Shown: positions 10,180 to 26,700, counted from the stretch's first letter. The stretch is DNA of 64,000 nucleotides from Argentina anserina (GCF_933775445.1 NC_065874.1:29706501-29770500); one strand, 5' to 3'. The notes: generated from the letters alone by a model not told the origin. Program-made: numbers and translations.

Positions 10180-11880
10180 AGTATGTTAACAATCAATAGT
10201 TAAACTCAATTAACTACTGCCACATCAAGTTCAGTACGTGTTAATATATAGCACTAAGGTGGTTTCCATGTTTTCTTCAAATGATATTTTCTCACTTTGA
10301 GAGATTTTCCTAAAATTAACAAAAACAAATCAAAAACTTCTAATATGTGACGAGTTTATTAATTAATCGGATACGCTATAATATTAGACCTCGATCCTAA
10401 AATTAGTTGGAGCAAGTCCAAGTTATTCTCCATTTTAGACAAAAATGAGATTTTTGAGAATATAGGCATATATAATCACTCCAACATCAAGCTTCATCAC
10501 CTCATTCTCTAAAATAGAGAGAGATGAAAGATAAAAATTAACTTTCTAAATTTACATAAACTACTAAAGAGTCGAGTTAGTTAATCTCCATTTTAAATGG
10601 TAAATTATAAAATAATATCATTTCTTATTATAAATTAGAAAAATGTTACTACCTATTTTCCCATTATAAAAATGTCATCCAATTTTATCTGAAATTATAA
10701 AATAAGCAACAAGGTTTGAATAAAATTAGAAAACAATCACTTTTAATATTTTCCGAACAATTTTGTCATTTCTTACACTATTTTTTCCTTCTTCTTTTAC
10801 TTCATGTCATAACTTTGTCGTTAGACGATGGATTTGAATGTGGTTGGTACCGTTGGAAAGATCTCTCTCCCCTCTTTCATTTGATACCATACCCACTCTG
10901 AATCGATCACCGTACAAGGTGCAGCAATCCTCGCAAAAGGATTTCCACTATCTATGTGGTGCTCCAAGCTATTCCGGTGAAACCGGAGCTTAAAGCTCCA
11001 TAATTCTAATTATTCTTTTCGTTTTGAGCATACTCATACCAATATCTCTTGAATTTTAACATAATTTCGCTAATTTATATATTTCTCTCGGCATGTCACA
11101 CTCACTATCATATCATATATCACACTACATATCACACATATTGTCACACTACATGTTACGCTACTTTCTGTGACCATGTTGTGATAAGAATAATTGCAAA
11201 AAGAGGAAGAACAAGAATTAGAAATAACGAGCCTTCGTTTATTGTTATGTGATCTTGAACTTCTCAAATCAATTAATACGATCCAAATATTTACACTAAT
11301 GTTGTCGTACATGACACTACCAGTCACGTAAAAACTTTATCAGCTACATTATCAGTTACACCATCAGTTACACTACTGGCCACACTACCACTCACACAAA
11401 ATATTCGTCAGATACACTATCAGTCACACAAACATTATTCTATGACAAGTAATGTGACTTGTAAATTACACTTGTTGATGCGACGGGTAAACTGATAGTC
11501 GAACTAACTTTGATTTGTGGCTGGTAATGTGACGGGTAATGTGATATGTAGTGTGACGAGTAACAAAAAAACGGTTGTTGGATTTATCATAGTGGCACAA
11601 GTGTCAATATTTCTAATACTATGGGCAATGGTTTAAGGCTTTTAAGTTTTATAATTTTAAATAATGTGATAACTTTTTTTATAATTGAGGTGATAGAAAG
11701 TGATTTTTTATATATAAAAAGCCCTTTATAAAAATACTATAAGTTAAATTAATATTGAATTGAATGGAAAAGCAAATTAAATGCAGAAAACAAGTGATAT
11801 ATGCATATAATTAAGAAAAAAATTAATATAACATGCAGAAATTAGTAATAATTTATATATATATATATAATATATAATAT
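10180..11880. other. Expanded intron 2 of SDR copy B, with TGTGAC-rich block
   Basis: No gene recognised. From about 11090 to 11570 there are many short units of the type (CA)GTTACACTATCAGT or CACACTACATATCACAC, and then their complement GTAATGTGACGGGTAATGTG on the right side. This arrangement resembles the subterminal repeat arrays of CACTA or Mutator transposons. I could not find convincing terminal repeats. 10380-10720 is plain AT-rich sequence. Confidence 0.4.
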
Positions 11881-12780
11881 GTTATGTTTTTCTTTTTTTG
11901 AAAAAACAAAATTCACTCATAGAGGGCAACTCAAGCCAAGGAGGTCATTACATATGCACATGTTACCACCCAAGGGGTAAACAAAGCTTCATTGTACCCG
12001 TATCATAGTGATATATAGGATAAACCTAATATTAAATCTACTTTCGCACCATGCATGAAAGATAAAACCAACACCATGACAAGCATGGATTCGGCAACAA
12101 ATAAAAACAAAAAACCAACAAAAAAACTAGAGTTTGAACAATAAAGACCTCGACCTCAAATAAAGGCATCGATGCCAATTAAACTAAAAAACAAAAATTA
12201 AGCAATTACATCGCCCTTAATAGGGTTGAACAGCTTGAGTTTGGGCTTAGACCCAGGTCCAGAAACCCGAGCCCACACCCAAACCCTAGCAGATCCATGC
12301 CTTCTCCTCACAGCTACCAGTCGGAGAAAAGCTACAAATTCTTTGCCGCTGCTACCAGCGCCATCCCTTCCTCCACCACCATGACCCAAATGACCAAAGA
12401 GTTCCAGATTCCAACCCACACCACCGGCCACTCGCCCCTTCCGGCTTCCCATCAATCCCACAGTACGAAGGGAGATTACCGCCGCTCGACCATCAGTTAG
12501 ATCCAATGCACAACAATACCCGATAGCTTCGCATACACAATCGAAGAAGATCCCACCACCAGCTGCAAGCCATCGACGGAGCAACTTCTCGCCGCCCAAG
12601 CACGATTAGCATTGTTGCGCGTCACCATCTTCCGTAGAATATCACGATCAACACGATCAACCTTGACGGAAGAGCAGCGCCGCCAAAGAAACCTCTGTTC
12701 TTGAACTTGGTTGCTCCAAAAACTCGGAGCACCAACATCTCTTACCCTTAATTGTAGGAGCTTTGTCTCATATGTTATGG
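11880..12780 (-). mobile_element. Possible LINE-derived relic
   Basis: A T-rich start (11886-11900) followed on the minus strand by GC-richer sequence with an open stretch (12198-12599, Gly/Val/Arg-rich, 133 residues) fits an old, 3'-anchored non-LTR element. I recognise no reverse transcriptase, endonuclease or zinc-finger motif and no target duplication, so this call rests on composition and on the poly(T) end only. Confidence 0.25.
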
Positions 12781-13302
12781 TAATTGTAATTGCATATATC
12801 TGAAAAATAAATTAATCAGATAAATTATAGGATGCTATATATAGAAGTTTAGTGCAAGAATGAAGTGACTCAAATATCAAGTTGTTAATATGGTGGGAGA
12901 ATTCAATAAATAGTACCATTATTGGTCATTCTAACTTTCAGTACCTCACATTTGAAAAACTATCACATTGATATCTCAAGTTTTTATTTCAGCATAATTT
13001 TAGTTCATTCCATCAATTAACACCGTTTGTGGCTTCATTTCCCACCAATTTTAAGGGCATTTTCGTGACTTCATTTTTTTTCGATTTCATCTTTCATTTT
13101 CCTCCAATTTCAACTTATATTTTTTAACTAATTCACATCATTTCATTATAAAATTAATAAGCATTCTTCATTTACCACAACTATTACAAACAAGCTAAAG
13201 TTCACAATTATAAAGTAAACCAGCATATACTTTAATTTGTATATGTCCATCAACCAACAACCATATTATTATAATAATATGCTCAAAAACTCTATCATAG
13301 GC

Positions 13303-14313
13303 GATGTTCTAAATATCGGGATATATCAGTGATACCCTGATATATCTTTGATTTTTACAAAACGATACGATAAGTCAATTATATCGGTCAAGCCGATAAG
13401 TCAAGTCAAATGGCGATACCCTGATATATCTTTGATTTTTACACAATGATACAATAAGTCAATTAAATTGGTCAACCCGATAAATCAAGTCAAATGACGA
13501 TATATCATTGTTTTTTTAAATTTGTCTTTAAACTATGCCGTTTTGAGAAAAAAAAATTAAAGAAAAGGAAATAGTCGTCGATAGCATTCGATGACGAGAG
13601 AGTTTATGGTGAATGATCACCTCAATTTAATAATTCTTGCTAAGAAGAACGCCCATGTTGTGGATTTGTGAGGGTCGTTCTAGCTATATACGAAATTCTT
13701 GATTAATAATCTGGCCAAAGAAGGTGATAGCCCTGTAGATTCGTTCCCATGGCTCGAATCCGTAGTCAATCCTATTTCCGATAGGAACCTTTCCCAAAGG
13801 AAAACCCATAATGGTATTTTTGCGGTAACCGGAACTGTCGGAATGAACTTTCTCTCTCCTATTTCAATCAACAAAATGTAGGTTTATCTTTCATCTTTTC
13901 GGAAGTTTTGATTGAAGTCAAAAAGGATAATGGTAACCCCACCATTAATTGAGATAGGTAAATCAAGGAGACCCCCCCCCCCCCCCCAAGACATTGCCAA
14001 GACAAGATAATATTTCCATTTATCATTTAGGCACCTATTTTTATTAATTAAAATTATTTGATGTATTTTAATTATCAAAACAATCAAATATATTTCTTTT
14101 ATGAAATTTATTGGGTACATTTTGAACTATAAGTTTTAATTTCTCAAGTTTATTTGGTATATTTTAAAGTATATGTTAATAAATATATAAAATTTAATTA
14201 AAAACTAGTAAAAATGATAAATCGGATACAATCCAATATATCTCGATATATTCCCGTTATATCTTTATTTTACAAAACCGATACGATATCGATAACCGCT
14301 ATTTAGACCATTG
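13303..14313. mobile_element. MULE-like element with 9-bp target duplication, nested
   Basis: ATCATAGGC occurs at 13294-13302 and 14314-14322; the uninterrupted relative at 8353-8740 has the site once. The ends are inverted: GATGTTCTAAATATCGGG at the left and, at the right, the complement of CAATGGTCTAAATAGCGGTT. The 9-bp duplication and this terminus point to the Mutator superfamily. Subterminal DNA is full of GATATATC/CCGATA units. No transposase frame is present. The centre (13560-13880) is of different, GC-richer composition and looks captured. A related element lies at 56273-56982. Confidence 0.75.
13972..13987 (+). repeat. Poly(C) run, 16 bases
   Basis: Sixteen consecutive C bases inside the MULE-like element. 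Long C/G homopolymers are rare in plant nuclear DNA and prone to sequencing error, so the exact length is uncertain. Confidence 0.8.
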
Positions 14314-14799
14314 ATCATAGGCATTTAAATGTTTCAAAAGCAAAAGAAAATGCTTATAGAACAATTGGTTAATTTGAATGGTATAAAATTTTAGCTATAA
14401 ACTAAATGAAATCATTGGAAAATAAAATAACGAAAATGTCTTTAAAAATTGGTAGGAAATAAAGCCACTAACTCTGTTAATTGACGGAAAGAACTAAAAT
14501 TAATTTGAAATAGAAACTTGTGGTTCCAATGCGATAGTTTTTCAAATATGAGGTACTAAAAGTTAGAATGACCAATAATTGAGGTACTGTTTATTGAATT
14601 TACCCATATTTTGTAGATAAACAATGTGTAACCTTATGTACAAAAGGCAGCAACTGAGTTTACAGCTGAAGACTACTCATACGTAATGGGTACCAATGTT
14701 GAATCCACATACAACTGAGTTTACGGCTGGTAACATTGTTTGTTTGTCTTATGTTTGCTGGTGTGGTACGTATCAATTTGCTTAACAGCTAGTACTGCT

Positions 14800-16835
14800 C
14801 GACCACGATTTAGTACTTGCTATGTTATATATGCTTATAGCACTAAATAACAGTACTGATCGAACACAAGTTATTTTTGTATCGTTATATCAGTTGCATG
14901 TGGAAAACTGTATGAGTTGATACATTGCTATGCGTGATGCATCAACTTATATTCTAGTTTGTGCGCGCGCGCGTAGATCAAATTAAATTAATTATTACAA
15001 TTATTCATGTTTTCATTGAATGTATTTCTTGTAACAATTTCTTTTTTGGTTCCGCAATTAAGCAGAAACCTTGCCGATTTGTTACGCCTTCGTGGGAGCA
15101 GGTATTTCAATGAGATAATGACCGTCATTGACTGACATGTCTTGCCATCTCTACATGCACGTTCTTTTCGAATTGCATATATTTTTCCAACTTTTGGTTG
15201 CTCGATCATTAGGATTGTACCGTATATTAGATTTTCTTTATTAGTTAGTGCACTAATTCCATCAATTTAATCTGATGATGCTTTCAATTTCTTAAACCTC
15301 AAATCCATCTGGGGTACGTCAGTACGTGCGTACTTCTGAAATTAGGATTCGTCCTAGTTCAAATGTACAAATGAGGTACTCGATCGATTTTCGATTCTTG
15401 GGGTCGAGATGATCTAAACTTTAGTAACTTGAGCGCGCGGCCGATCGAATGGTTTTGCCAAGTTTTCTCGTTTGGCTCAACTCAGATCCTTGTACTGATC
15501 AATAAGATCCTTTGAATTCTTTAGGAAAACAAAAACGAAAATCTTCTTTGTGGGTCAGAGAAATTGATCACTTCCACGTACAATTGGCTTGGTGATCGAT
15601 GATATCAGCGGTACTGGAAAAGCAACACATTCATCCGATGGATTTGTACATGAGGTGAGTTTTAAGTTTGGCCGAAGGTAAAAATATATTTTACTATTAT
15701 AAATATTAATGAGTCTTTAAAAATAAAAATGAGTGTGAATACAAATAGAATAATATTATGAAAATCAAAGACATTAAAAAGCGCAACAATTGTTTTTTTT
15801 AAAATTAATTAGATTGAACTTCAATAATTCATACTTATAATTTCAAATCAATAAATAGAGTGAAGATAATTAGAAAAGTTTTTACTTGAAGAATTTTGAT
15901 TATTTATAAAAAATAAAATGGTTTTACAATATATATCAATTATAAACTAGAAAATATAATGAATCAGAACAAAGAATTGAAAGAATAAAATGTGGAAGAG
16001 AGAAATGTCAGAGGCATATGATAGGTAGAATTAGAGGGAATTTGGCTAAAAATAAATACAAATATCATAAAAATAATGATCTAATATCGTTAGGTTTTAA
16101 AAAAAAAATACGTTAGTCAGTGCCTTGGATCCACCCCTGCATTCATTGTCATTGATCATTGATCTAATATCGTGGTCATCCCTTTCGACAATTCCAGCTA
16201 ACTATGAAAAGGATGGTGCATGATCGGGTGCATGACAATTGACAAACAGAAACAATAAATATCACTTTTGTTAAAAATTAATGTGAACAAATATAATTTA
16301 CATAACCGATTGTATTAAGCAAACAGACGGTTGATTATTAAATTATCAAACTTTCACAATTACTATTCATTTATTTAATGGGTTCAATTCCCATAAGGGA
16401 TAGGTCACTATGGACGAGTTCAGATTTGAATCAAGTTAGTAAAATTTTTGTTTTAATTCATATTTTATAAAAATAATTTTATTGATCGATTAAATTTTTG
16501 AACCGTCAACATTATAAAATTACACTACTAAATTTATTTTTATAAGAAAAGATATGAACATATGCATTCATACCAGTATGGACACAAATATTTTTCTTTA
16601 TTTTTCGTATTTGCATCTATCTTTGAAATTGGCCATCGAGACAGGAAATAATTTTCAATTAGTCAAAAACTAATCAATTTCAAACGAAAAAAGCTACTTT
16701 ACTTTTTTTCGTTATGTGCGTTGGCCGCCTGTGCGTTTGGCAAATGTTTCCCCTGTCATATCACCAATATATTACTCTATTTTTTGGACCCAGGATACAA
16801 CAACTTGCTTCATAACTTGTAAAGGGATGAGATGC
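14800..16835. other. AT-rich spacer between SDR copies B and C
   Basis: No gene or clear transposon seen. It holds a short GCGCGC tract (about 14962-14972) and scattered AT-rich low-complexity DNA. Homology to the upstream region of copy A starts near 16795 (ACTTGCTTCATAACTTGTAAAG). Confidence 0.5.
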
Positions 16836-16840
16836 TTCTC

Positions 16841-16849
16841 TATTTATAT
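16841..16849 (+). promoter_or_regulatory. Putative TATA box of SDR copy C
   Basis: TATTTATAT lies 43 bases before the ATG at 16892. The surrounding block (GATGCTTCTCTATTTATATC ... TTGGCCATCAAGTAGAG) is also conserved upstream of copy A, where the TATA is weakened to TATTTAAAT. The spacing implies a very short 5' UTR. No experimental support. Confidence 0.4.
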
Positions 16850-16891
16850 CCTATTCGTAATTAGCATATTGGCCATCAAGTAGAGGAGCAG

Positions 16892-18428
<1,537 letters not shown>

Positions 18429-18644
18429 GAGCTTGTATTTGAAACCGCATAAATTTGTTGACAATGTTATATCAAGCTCAACTTCGTGATCGAATTGCAT
18501 CTACATCGTCTAAGGTTTAGGTGTCCTTCGTTAATTGCCTCAGTTGAATGGATCTTTTTATCATGATCTCCTTTTAAGTTTTATGGTCGCAACTCGCAAC
18601 GTTACCAGTTACCTCTAGTTATTTAACTATTGCAAATGAATTAG
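18429..18644 (+). other. 3' flank of SDR copy C
   Basis: Short AT-rich downstream region. I see no perfect AATAAA close to the stop, so the polyadenylation site is not assigned. Confidence 0.3.
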
Positions 18645-20050
18645 AAAAAAAATTCACCATCAGTATTTAGAATCTGGTGGCAAAGTCAATGTGGTACCCA
18701 GACTCACAAAACTATCAATATGATACCAAGACTCTTATTTTGCTATCAACAACGTATTTCTGTCAAATTTCTTTGACGACTCCGTCACAAAAGTGACGTG
18801 GCACACCTTGTGAGAATAAAAATATATTTTTTTCACCATCAGTACATGAACTCTAGTGGGAATGTCAATGTGGTATCCAAACTCACAAAACTATCAATGT
18901 GATACCGAGACTCATATTTTGCTATCAACAACGTATTTCCGTCAAATTTTTTTGATAACTTTGTTAAAGAAGTGACATGTCACACCTGATGGGAATCAAA
19001 AAGTCCCTGAACCACAAACTTAAATGAATTATTTTTCTTTATTTCTCTTTCATCTCCTCTTTCTATTTCACTCTCTCTATTTCACCCCCAATTCCCCACC
19101 TACATTAATATCTCCGGTGACTTCCTCTCCCTTCCAGACGTCACCATTTTGACCTCGAATCAAAATCTGGTTTCACATAACCAAAACGATGTCATCACTC
19201 GACGACGCTCCGCGAGAGCCCAGCAATTTTTGGTGTTTTTTTAATGCATGAGAAGATCAGGAGAGTGCCTTATGGGGAAGACCACACCTTTTTCAAGTAC
19301 TCGTTGTTTCTCGTGTTTTACAATCGGATCATGACATCAGCTATCTCGGCCGGAGATTTTATTTGAAGGAAATGAACATTACCTTGGTTGATGGTTTGCA
19401 AAATACCACGTCTTGGTTGATGGTTCTTCGAGATTCAAGAAATTGTTGGGCTCTTGCAGAGCGTCGTCGAGTGACGATATCGTTTCAGTCATCGGAAACC
19501 AGATTGTGATTCGAGGCCAAAACAGTGACGTTTGAAAGGGAGATGAAGTCACCGGAGATATTAATGCATGTGGGGAATTGGAGGTAAAATAAAGAGAGTG
19601 AAATAGAATGAGGAGATGAAAGAGACCTAAAGAAAATAAAAGGAATAAAAGAAAAGTATTAATTTAAGTCAGTATTAATTAAAAGAGGGAATTTTTTATT
19701 CCCACCAGGTGTGCCACGTCACTTTTTTAACAGAGTTGTCAAAGAAATTTGACGGAAGTACGTCATTAATAGCAAAATAAGAGTTTGGGTATCACATTGA
19801 TAGTTTTGTGAGTTTGGGTACCACAATGACCTTGCCATTAGAGTTCAGGTACTGATGATGAAAAATAGGACATTTCTTATTCCGACAAGGTGTGCCACGT
19901 CACTTTTTTAACGGAGCCGTCAAACAAATTTAACGGAAGTACGTCGTTGATAGCAAAATAAGAGTCTGGGTATCACATTGATAGTTGTGTGAGTCTGAGT
20001 ACCACATTGACTTTGCCAACAGAATTTAGGTACTGATGGTGAATTTTTTT
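18645..20050. mobile_element. 1.4-kb fold-back (hairpin) element
   Basis: The left end TTCACCATCAGTA (18653) is mirrored by TACTGATGGTGAA (ending 20043). The arms are about 580-600 bp each. The outer part of each arm carries two tandem, diverged copies (period about 179 bp) of a unit with CAATGTGGTACC...ACAAAACTATCAAT and TTTGACGGA-like blocks. The inner part pairs AATTCCCCACCTACATTAAT with its complement, and GACGACGCTC near 19202 with GAGCGTCGTC near 19460. The loop is about 19235-19440. No transposase. It could fold into a long dsRNA if transcribed. Confidence 0.75.
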
Positions 20051-20068
20051 CAATGAATTATAACTGAT

Positions 20069-20087
20069 ATATATATATATATATATG
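20069..20087 (+). repeat. (TA)n microsatellite
   Basis: About nine TA/AT units immediately beyond the right arm of the fold-back element. Confidence 0.7.
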
Positions 20088-20296
20088 CCAAAATCATGTT
20101 TGTCTTGTTCTGATTGGTGTTGTGGGATGAGCGTCCATTTTTATATTATCATATTGTAAATTTATAATAGTGACTTTAGAGGTATGTCTCAATCCACCTT
20201 AAGTTGGTATGTTATATGTATTTTGGAGATATTTGGTTTTAGTGGCCTCCTTTATTTCAGAAAAAGAATTATATGTTGTAGGTGTCCTTATATGTA

Positions 20297-21440
20297 GTTC
20301 CGAACCTCAAAATTGTACTAGTATAGTGCCTCAACTTGTAATTCACTATCAACAAATGGTCTGAGCCCAATTTTCATTACGGCTCCGTTTTCTCGCTCAC
20401 GTGACCACAAAAAAATTGACATTAGTATCTAAACTCTTGTGGCAAGATCAATGTATTACTCCAACTCTGAGTTGTACCAATGTAATACCCAAACTTGTTT
20501 TTCGCTATCTACAAGGGGTATGAAGCCAATTTTCGTCATGACTCTGTCTTCTGGGTCAAAATAAAATAGTATTTATCTAAATAACCATATGTGTGTTCTA
20601 ATGCCCCAAATAAGAAACTCTTATTGTAAATATATAGAATTCATAAACAACTTACAAATTGGGCAAAACACAAACCCATTCTCCCTACACTCTGGACACC
20701 TCACCACCACGGTGCGGCATCCTCCTCATCCACCTCCTCTCATCCCCATCCTCTCCTCCTTCACCACCAACACCATATTCGAGCTTCTCCACCTCTTTTT
20801 AGAACCCCCGATCTATCGTCACGTCACGCTCGCAGACCTTCACTTTGAGATTCTCAACCGCCGACTGCACCGCATTACATGCCTCGAATGTCGTAGGTAG
20901 AGGGAGAGAATGCCATAGGTGGATGAGGTGAGAGAGACGATATGGTGAGGTGGAGTTGGGAGAAGTCGTCGTCGTCGTGGTTGAAGAGATTGGAAGAAAC
21001 ATAACCCGTAGTGTTGCTTTGTCTCGAAATCTAAGCTCAGAAATAAAGTGTGGAAGGACTGAGAGTGAAAGAGAATGAGAAAAAAGGGGGAAGAGACAAG
21101 AGGTTACGACACATGACCCATAAGACGGACATGTGATAGAAATTGGCTTCAGACCCCTCGTTGATAGCGAAAAATGAGTTTGGGTACTACATTGGTACAA
21201 CTCAGAGTTAGGGTATTACATTTACCTTGCCACAAAAGTTTAGGTACGAATGTTGAATTTTTTTAAGGTCACGTGAGGGACACGTGACCGAGAAAACGGA
21301 GCTGTAACGGAAATTGAGCTTAGACCCTCCGTTGATAGCAAATTACAAGTTGGGGTACTACACTGGTATAACCTTGAGGTTTGGTACTACATTGGCATTG
21401 CCACAATAGTTTAAGACCTGATGGGAAATGTTTTTCAATT
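20297..21440. mobile_element. Second fold-back element, related family
   Basis: Left-arm blocks (AACCTCAAAATTGTACTAG, then TATCAACAAATGGTCTGAGC, then CAACTCTGAGTTGTACCAAT) recur in reverse complement at 21140-21400 (CATTGGTACAACTCAGAGTT; CCTCCGTTGATAGCAAATTAC; CTTGAGGTTTGGTACTACATT). Again each arm holds two tandem units. The inner arms pair the Pro/His-rich open stretch at 20690-20900 with its complement at 20880-21000. No transposase. Its termini are less clear than those of the first element; the left end looks truncated. Confidence 0.65.
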
Positions 21441-21839
21441 CTGTATCATAAACTCTAAACCTGAAAACATAATTCATCATTAATACTAATGAATGTCATT
21501 TCACTAAGTATAAAACTGTGTTAAATTATAATTTTAATATAATAAATCTACGTGATGAAATATAATATATAAGAAACACTACTAGAAATTACCACGTGAT
21601 ATTTTGTGCGGATGAAAAATTTCTCCAAATGGTCCAGATGTAAATAGAGATCGTTCAAAAAAGTATCTAGATATTTCAGATATTTTCGTAGAAACAGCAG
21701 CGATCCACTACCTCATCTTTCAGACCAATAATACACTACCTCATTTTCAACAATAATTGACAATGAAACTCCACTCCTCTATATTCAATTATTAATTATA
21801 CTGCTCCAAGTAGCAGATCAGCTAATTAAACAAAGAGAA
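21441..21839. other. 5' flank of SDR copy D
   Basis: AT-rich, with no gene. CTCTATATTCAATTATTAAT lies about 60 bases upstream of the copy D ATG and could be its TATA region. Confidence 0.35.
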
Positions 21840-23736
<1,897 letters not shown>

Positions 23737-26700
23737 GCATATATGTACACGTGACTTAACTGACATTTATGTCGCGGACAGTGGATTGGAAACATAATCA
23801 TTCATTTTCTATCTGGGTCTCATTTTTATAGTTAATTGCTACCTTTACAATGTCATTGAGAAAAATATAACCGAACTCAATCTTTTATGATCCGATTAAT
23901 TTGCAGTAGCAACTAAGGTTGATGAACAATAGATAAATTTTGAGAGAAAACCAAACCTGTTTAGCTTTCAATAATGGATAATTCAGATATAAAATTCTTA
24001 GAGATTACAAGAACAACTTATTCCTTTTATAGAGAACGCAATAACCTACCAAATAAGTAAATAGTAAATATCTAGCTAGTTGAAAATATAAGTGGAGAAA
24101 ACAGTAATACGGGGTGATCGTGAAAACTGAATAGCATGTCTCCTGGTTGCATTAGGGGTTTAGCCGTTCAGGACATCAGCTCCAACACTAATTTGCTTTT
24201 CCATTCTCTCTGTTGGATCAAGATTGGTCCCGACTCCGGACCTTGTGTGGCATTTTCCTATGATTGGACAAGAAAATAAGCTTCTAGCTACTATATATAA
24301 TACTATTATGTTGAGATTTTTCTTTTTCGATAAAGAAAACTCGTATGTTGAGAGTTTGTATCATGCATTGGTAGGGTTTGTTTTACCTCATTGTTCAACA
24401 AACAACCGTATGGCTTTATGTGGCCTGTGATAATATTTTCATACCTATATTTTCAGTTTCGAGAATCCTATGATGAAAGTGTTGTGTTAATATATGCTTT
24501 GGAACATAAAAGATGAAAATTGAAGGTATTTGTTAACATTTACATTGAACAATTGAAATCATCAATTTGACATTTTAATTTTTGTATTTTCTCATTTTCA
24601 TTTTCAATAATTATTTTGTAACATTAGTTTTCAAACAGTTACCAAATATGTTGTGCGTCTTATATAAATAAATTAATAATATTAAAGGGGTATGCCATGA
24701 AAATTATGTACCGGGTATATATAATAATTTTTTCTTGTGAATAATTGGCCAATGATTTATATCAATTAATATAATTTTCACGGCAGCCGAACAAAATACG
24801 TTTCATCAGTTAATTATTAATAGCAGAATATGAGGCCAACTATAGGAGCCCTAACTATAATCATAACTTATGTCACTCTTCGCGTGAAGTACAAGAGACG
24901 CATAACCAAACGATGACGGCTACGACCCATTTGGAAAACCAACGTACACAAAACAAAAGGCATATAGCGCACTGCTACAAACTTTCCCAATACACACGTA
25001 TGAATTACAGAATAGTCCCTATTGGGGAAAATACATCCCGATAACAGTGTGGAATGGCATTAGCACCCCTGTAGTCACTAATACAATATCAGTGTCCTCT
25101 ATAACAAGTTCAATTGGGGAATTTGACTAATAATACATCAGTGACATCCCCCATCCAAGACAGCAAACCTTTTCATTTCCTACTATTGGATATCAGTGTA
25201 TTCTCAAAGCCACCAATATTAGTGGCAAACTAGAGGTATATTAAAATATATATAATTAGGTTCCACTTTCAACCATGAATTTCTCTAATGTACTATACAA
25301 TTTGAAATACAACTTCAATTGAACAACATGGGAAAATAAAAAAACTCTTCATGTTCCTCTCCATAGCTACCTCTATTTCCAGAATTCCAGCTACTTCTTT
25401 ATGTTTTCTGTCAAAAAAAAATTCATAACTCAATAAAAGTCTTGCCAAGTACACAAGAATAAAGTAATATGTGCCAACACTCTATATAGCATGGATACGG
25501 GAAAAACTGGGTATGTTTGTATCATACTCGTGTCCGATACGCCATATACACATATTCATTGATGGAAAAACGTATCCTAACTATGTAGTCCAAAGTCAAC
25601 TCAACAGATACGATCCGGATACGATTGGATACGTTTTAGAGTACAATAACCATTTAGCTGCACATTCTCTCCATCTGCAATACTAGATACCGGGAGTTGA
25701 ACCCAGACTAGAGGGAGGTGAACCCAGATTAGAGGCTTCATTGCATTTCACGTGTCACACTCATACTTCTCAGGTCTTTACTGGCCCAATACTCAACCTT
25801 TTACATTTGCATTAGGTTCGTTATTGTTTTGTGATTTTGTGAATCTCAATTCAGATCGCTTCGTTTTCAATCTAGAGTCTTAAAGTTTTCATCTTTTCAA
25901 TTTGGGTTGCCTTGATTTGCAGGTTTTGGTCTAGATTTGTACAGCCCAACTCGAATTATCATTTAATTGGGATCAACTCAGCTCAGCTCAAAGTTTTAGA
26001 CTTTCAGTGAACCCAGAATACATATAGTTATGTTCTCCATCTATAATCATCGTTTGCGCCTCTTAAGATTAAAAAAACCATCGAAAAGTCAAGTTTCCCC
26101 TCATTGTGATATCGGTCATGTACTATGCTCTAATCCTTGTTATTACTCAGTTTCTAGTTTTTGATTTCCTTGATTTTCCCTTCATTGTATATATTTTTTA
26201 AGTTATGGCAGAAACTATAGTAAAGAACACTAATTAAGCAACCTACCTTTGAATATGAGATTGTTAGACTACTACGTCTCTACTTTAGTTCGGGTACTGC
26301 TCTAACCAGTACTCCAGTGGTATAATCAATTTATTAACAAAACGTATTTATGGACTTATGTTTATTGTAAAATTGATGAGATTTAGGTAATCTAAATTTC
26401 TAATTGCTGTTTTTGATTAAATTCTAAAATTTATTATATATATTAAATATGATTTTACAAAACATATCCAAAACGCTACATACTAGAAAAAAACGTATCC
26501 TCGTATCATGCCGTACTATATCCGTGTTCCGTATCTGTACTGGTGTATCATAGCCTACACTATACAACACCATCACAGCCAAAATTCATAGCGGACTAGA
26601 CTGTATATGTGTATTAAGAATTACAGTGTAAATGCAAAACTCAGCATCGTATAGAATGCAGTCTGCTGCAAACTTGAACTTCATTATTTGGTGGTTATTT

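Larger units (their letters stand above)
12895..14605. mobile_element. AT-rich DNA transposon with about 200-bp inverted termini
   Basis: The left end (from GGGAGAATTCAATAAATAGT at 12895) and the right end (to ACTGTTTATTGAATTTACCC at 14605) are inverted repeats extending roughly 180-200 bp. They share blocks such as TTGGTCATTCTAACTTT and GAAAAACTATC. There is no transposase frame. Without the nested insertion (13303-14313) it would be about 700 bp, a long-TIR MITE. A partial relative lies at 8353-8740. It sits directly upstream of the exon 3 remnant of SDR copy B. Confidence 0.7.

Noticed and set aside
12198..12599. 133-codon Gly/Arg-rich minus-strand open frame
   Set aside because: No domain, low complexity; kept only as a weak LINE-relic call.
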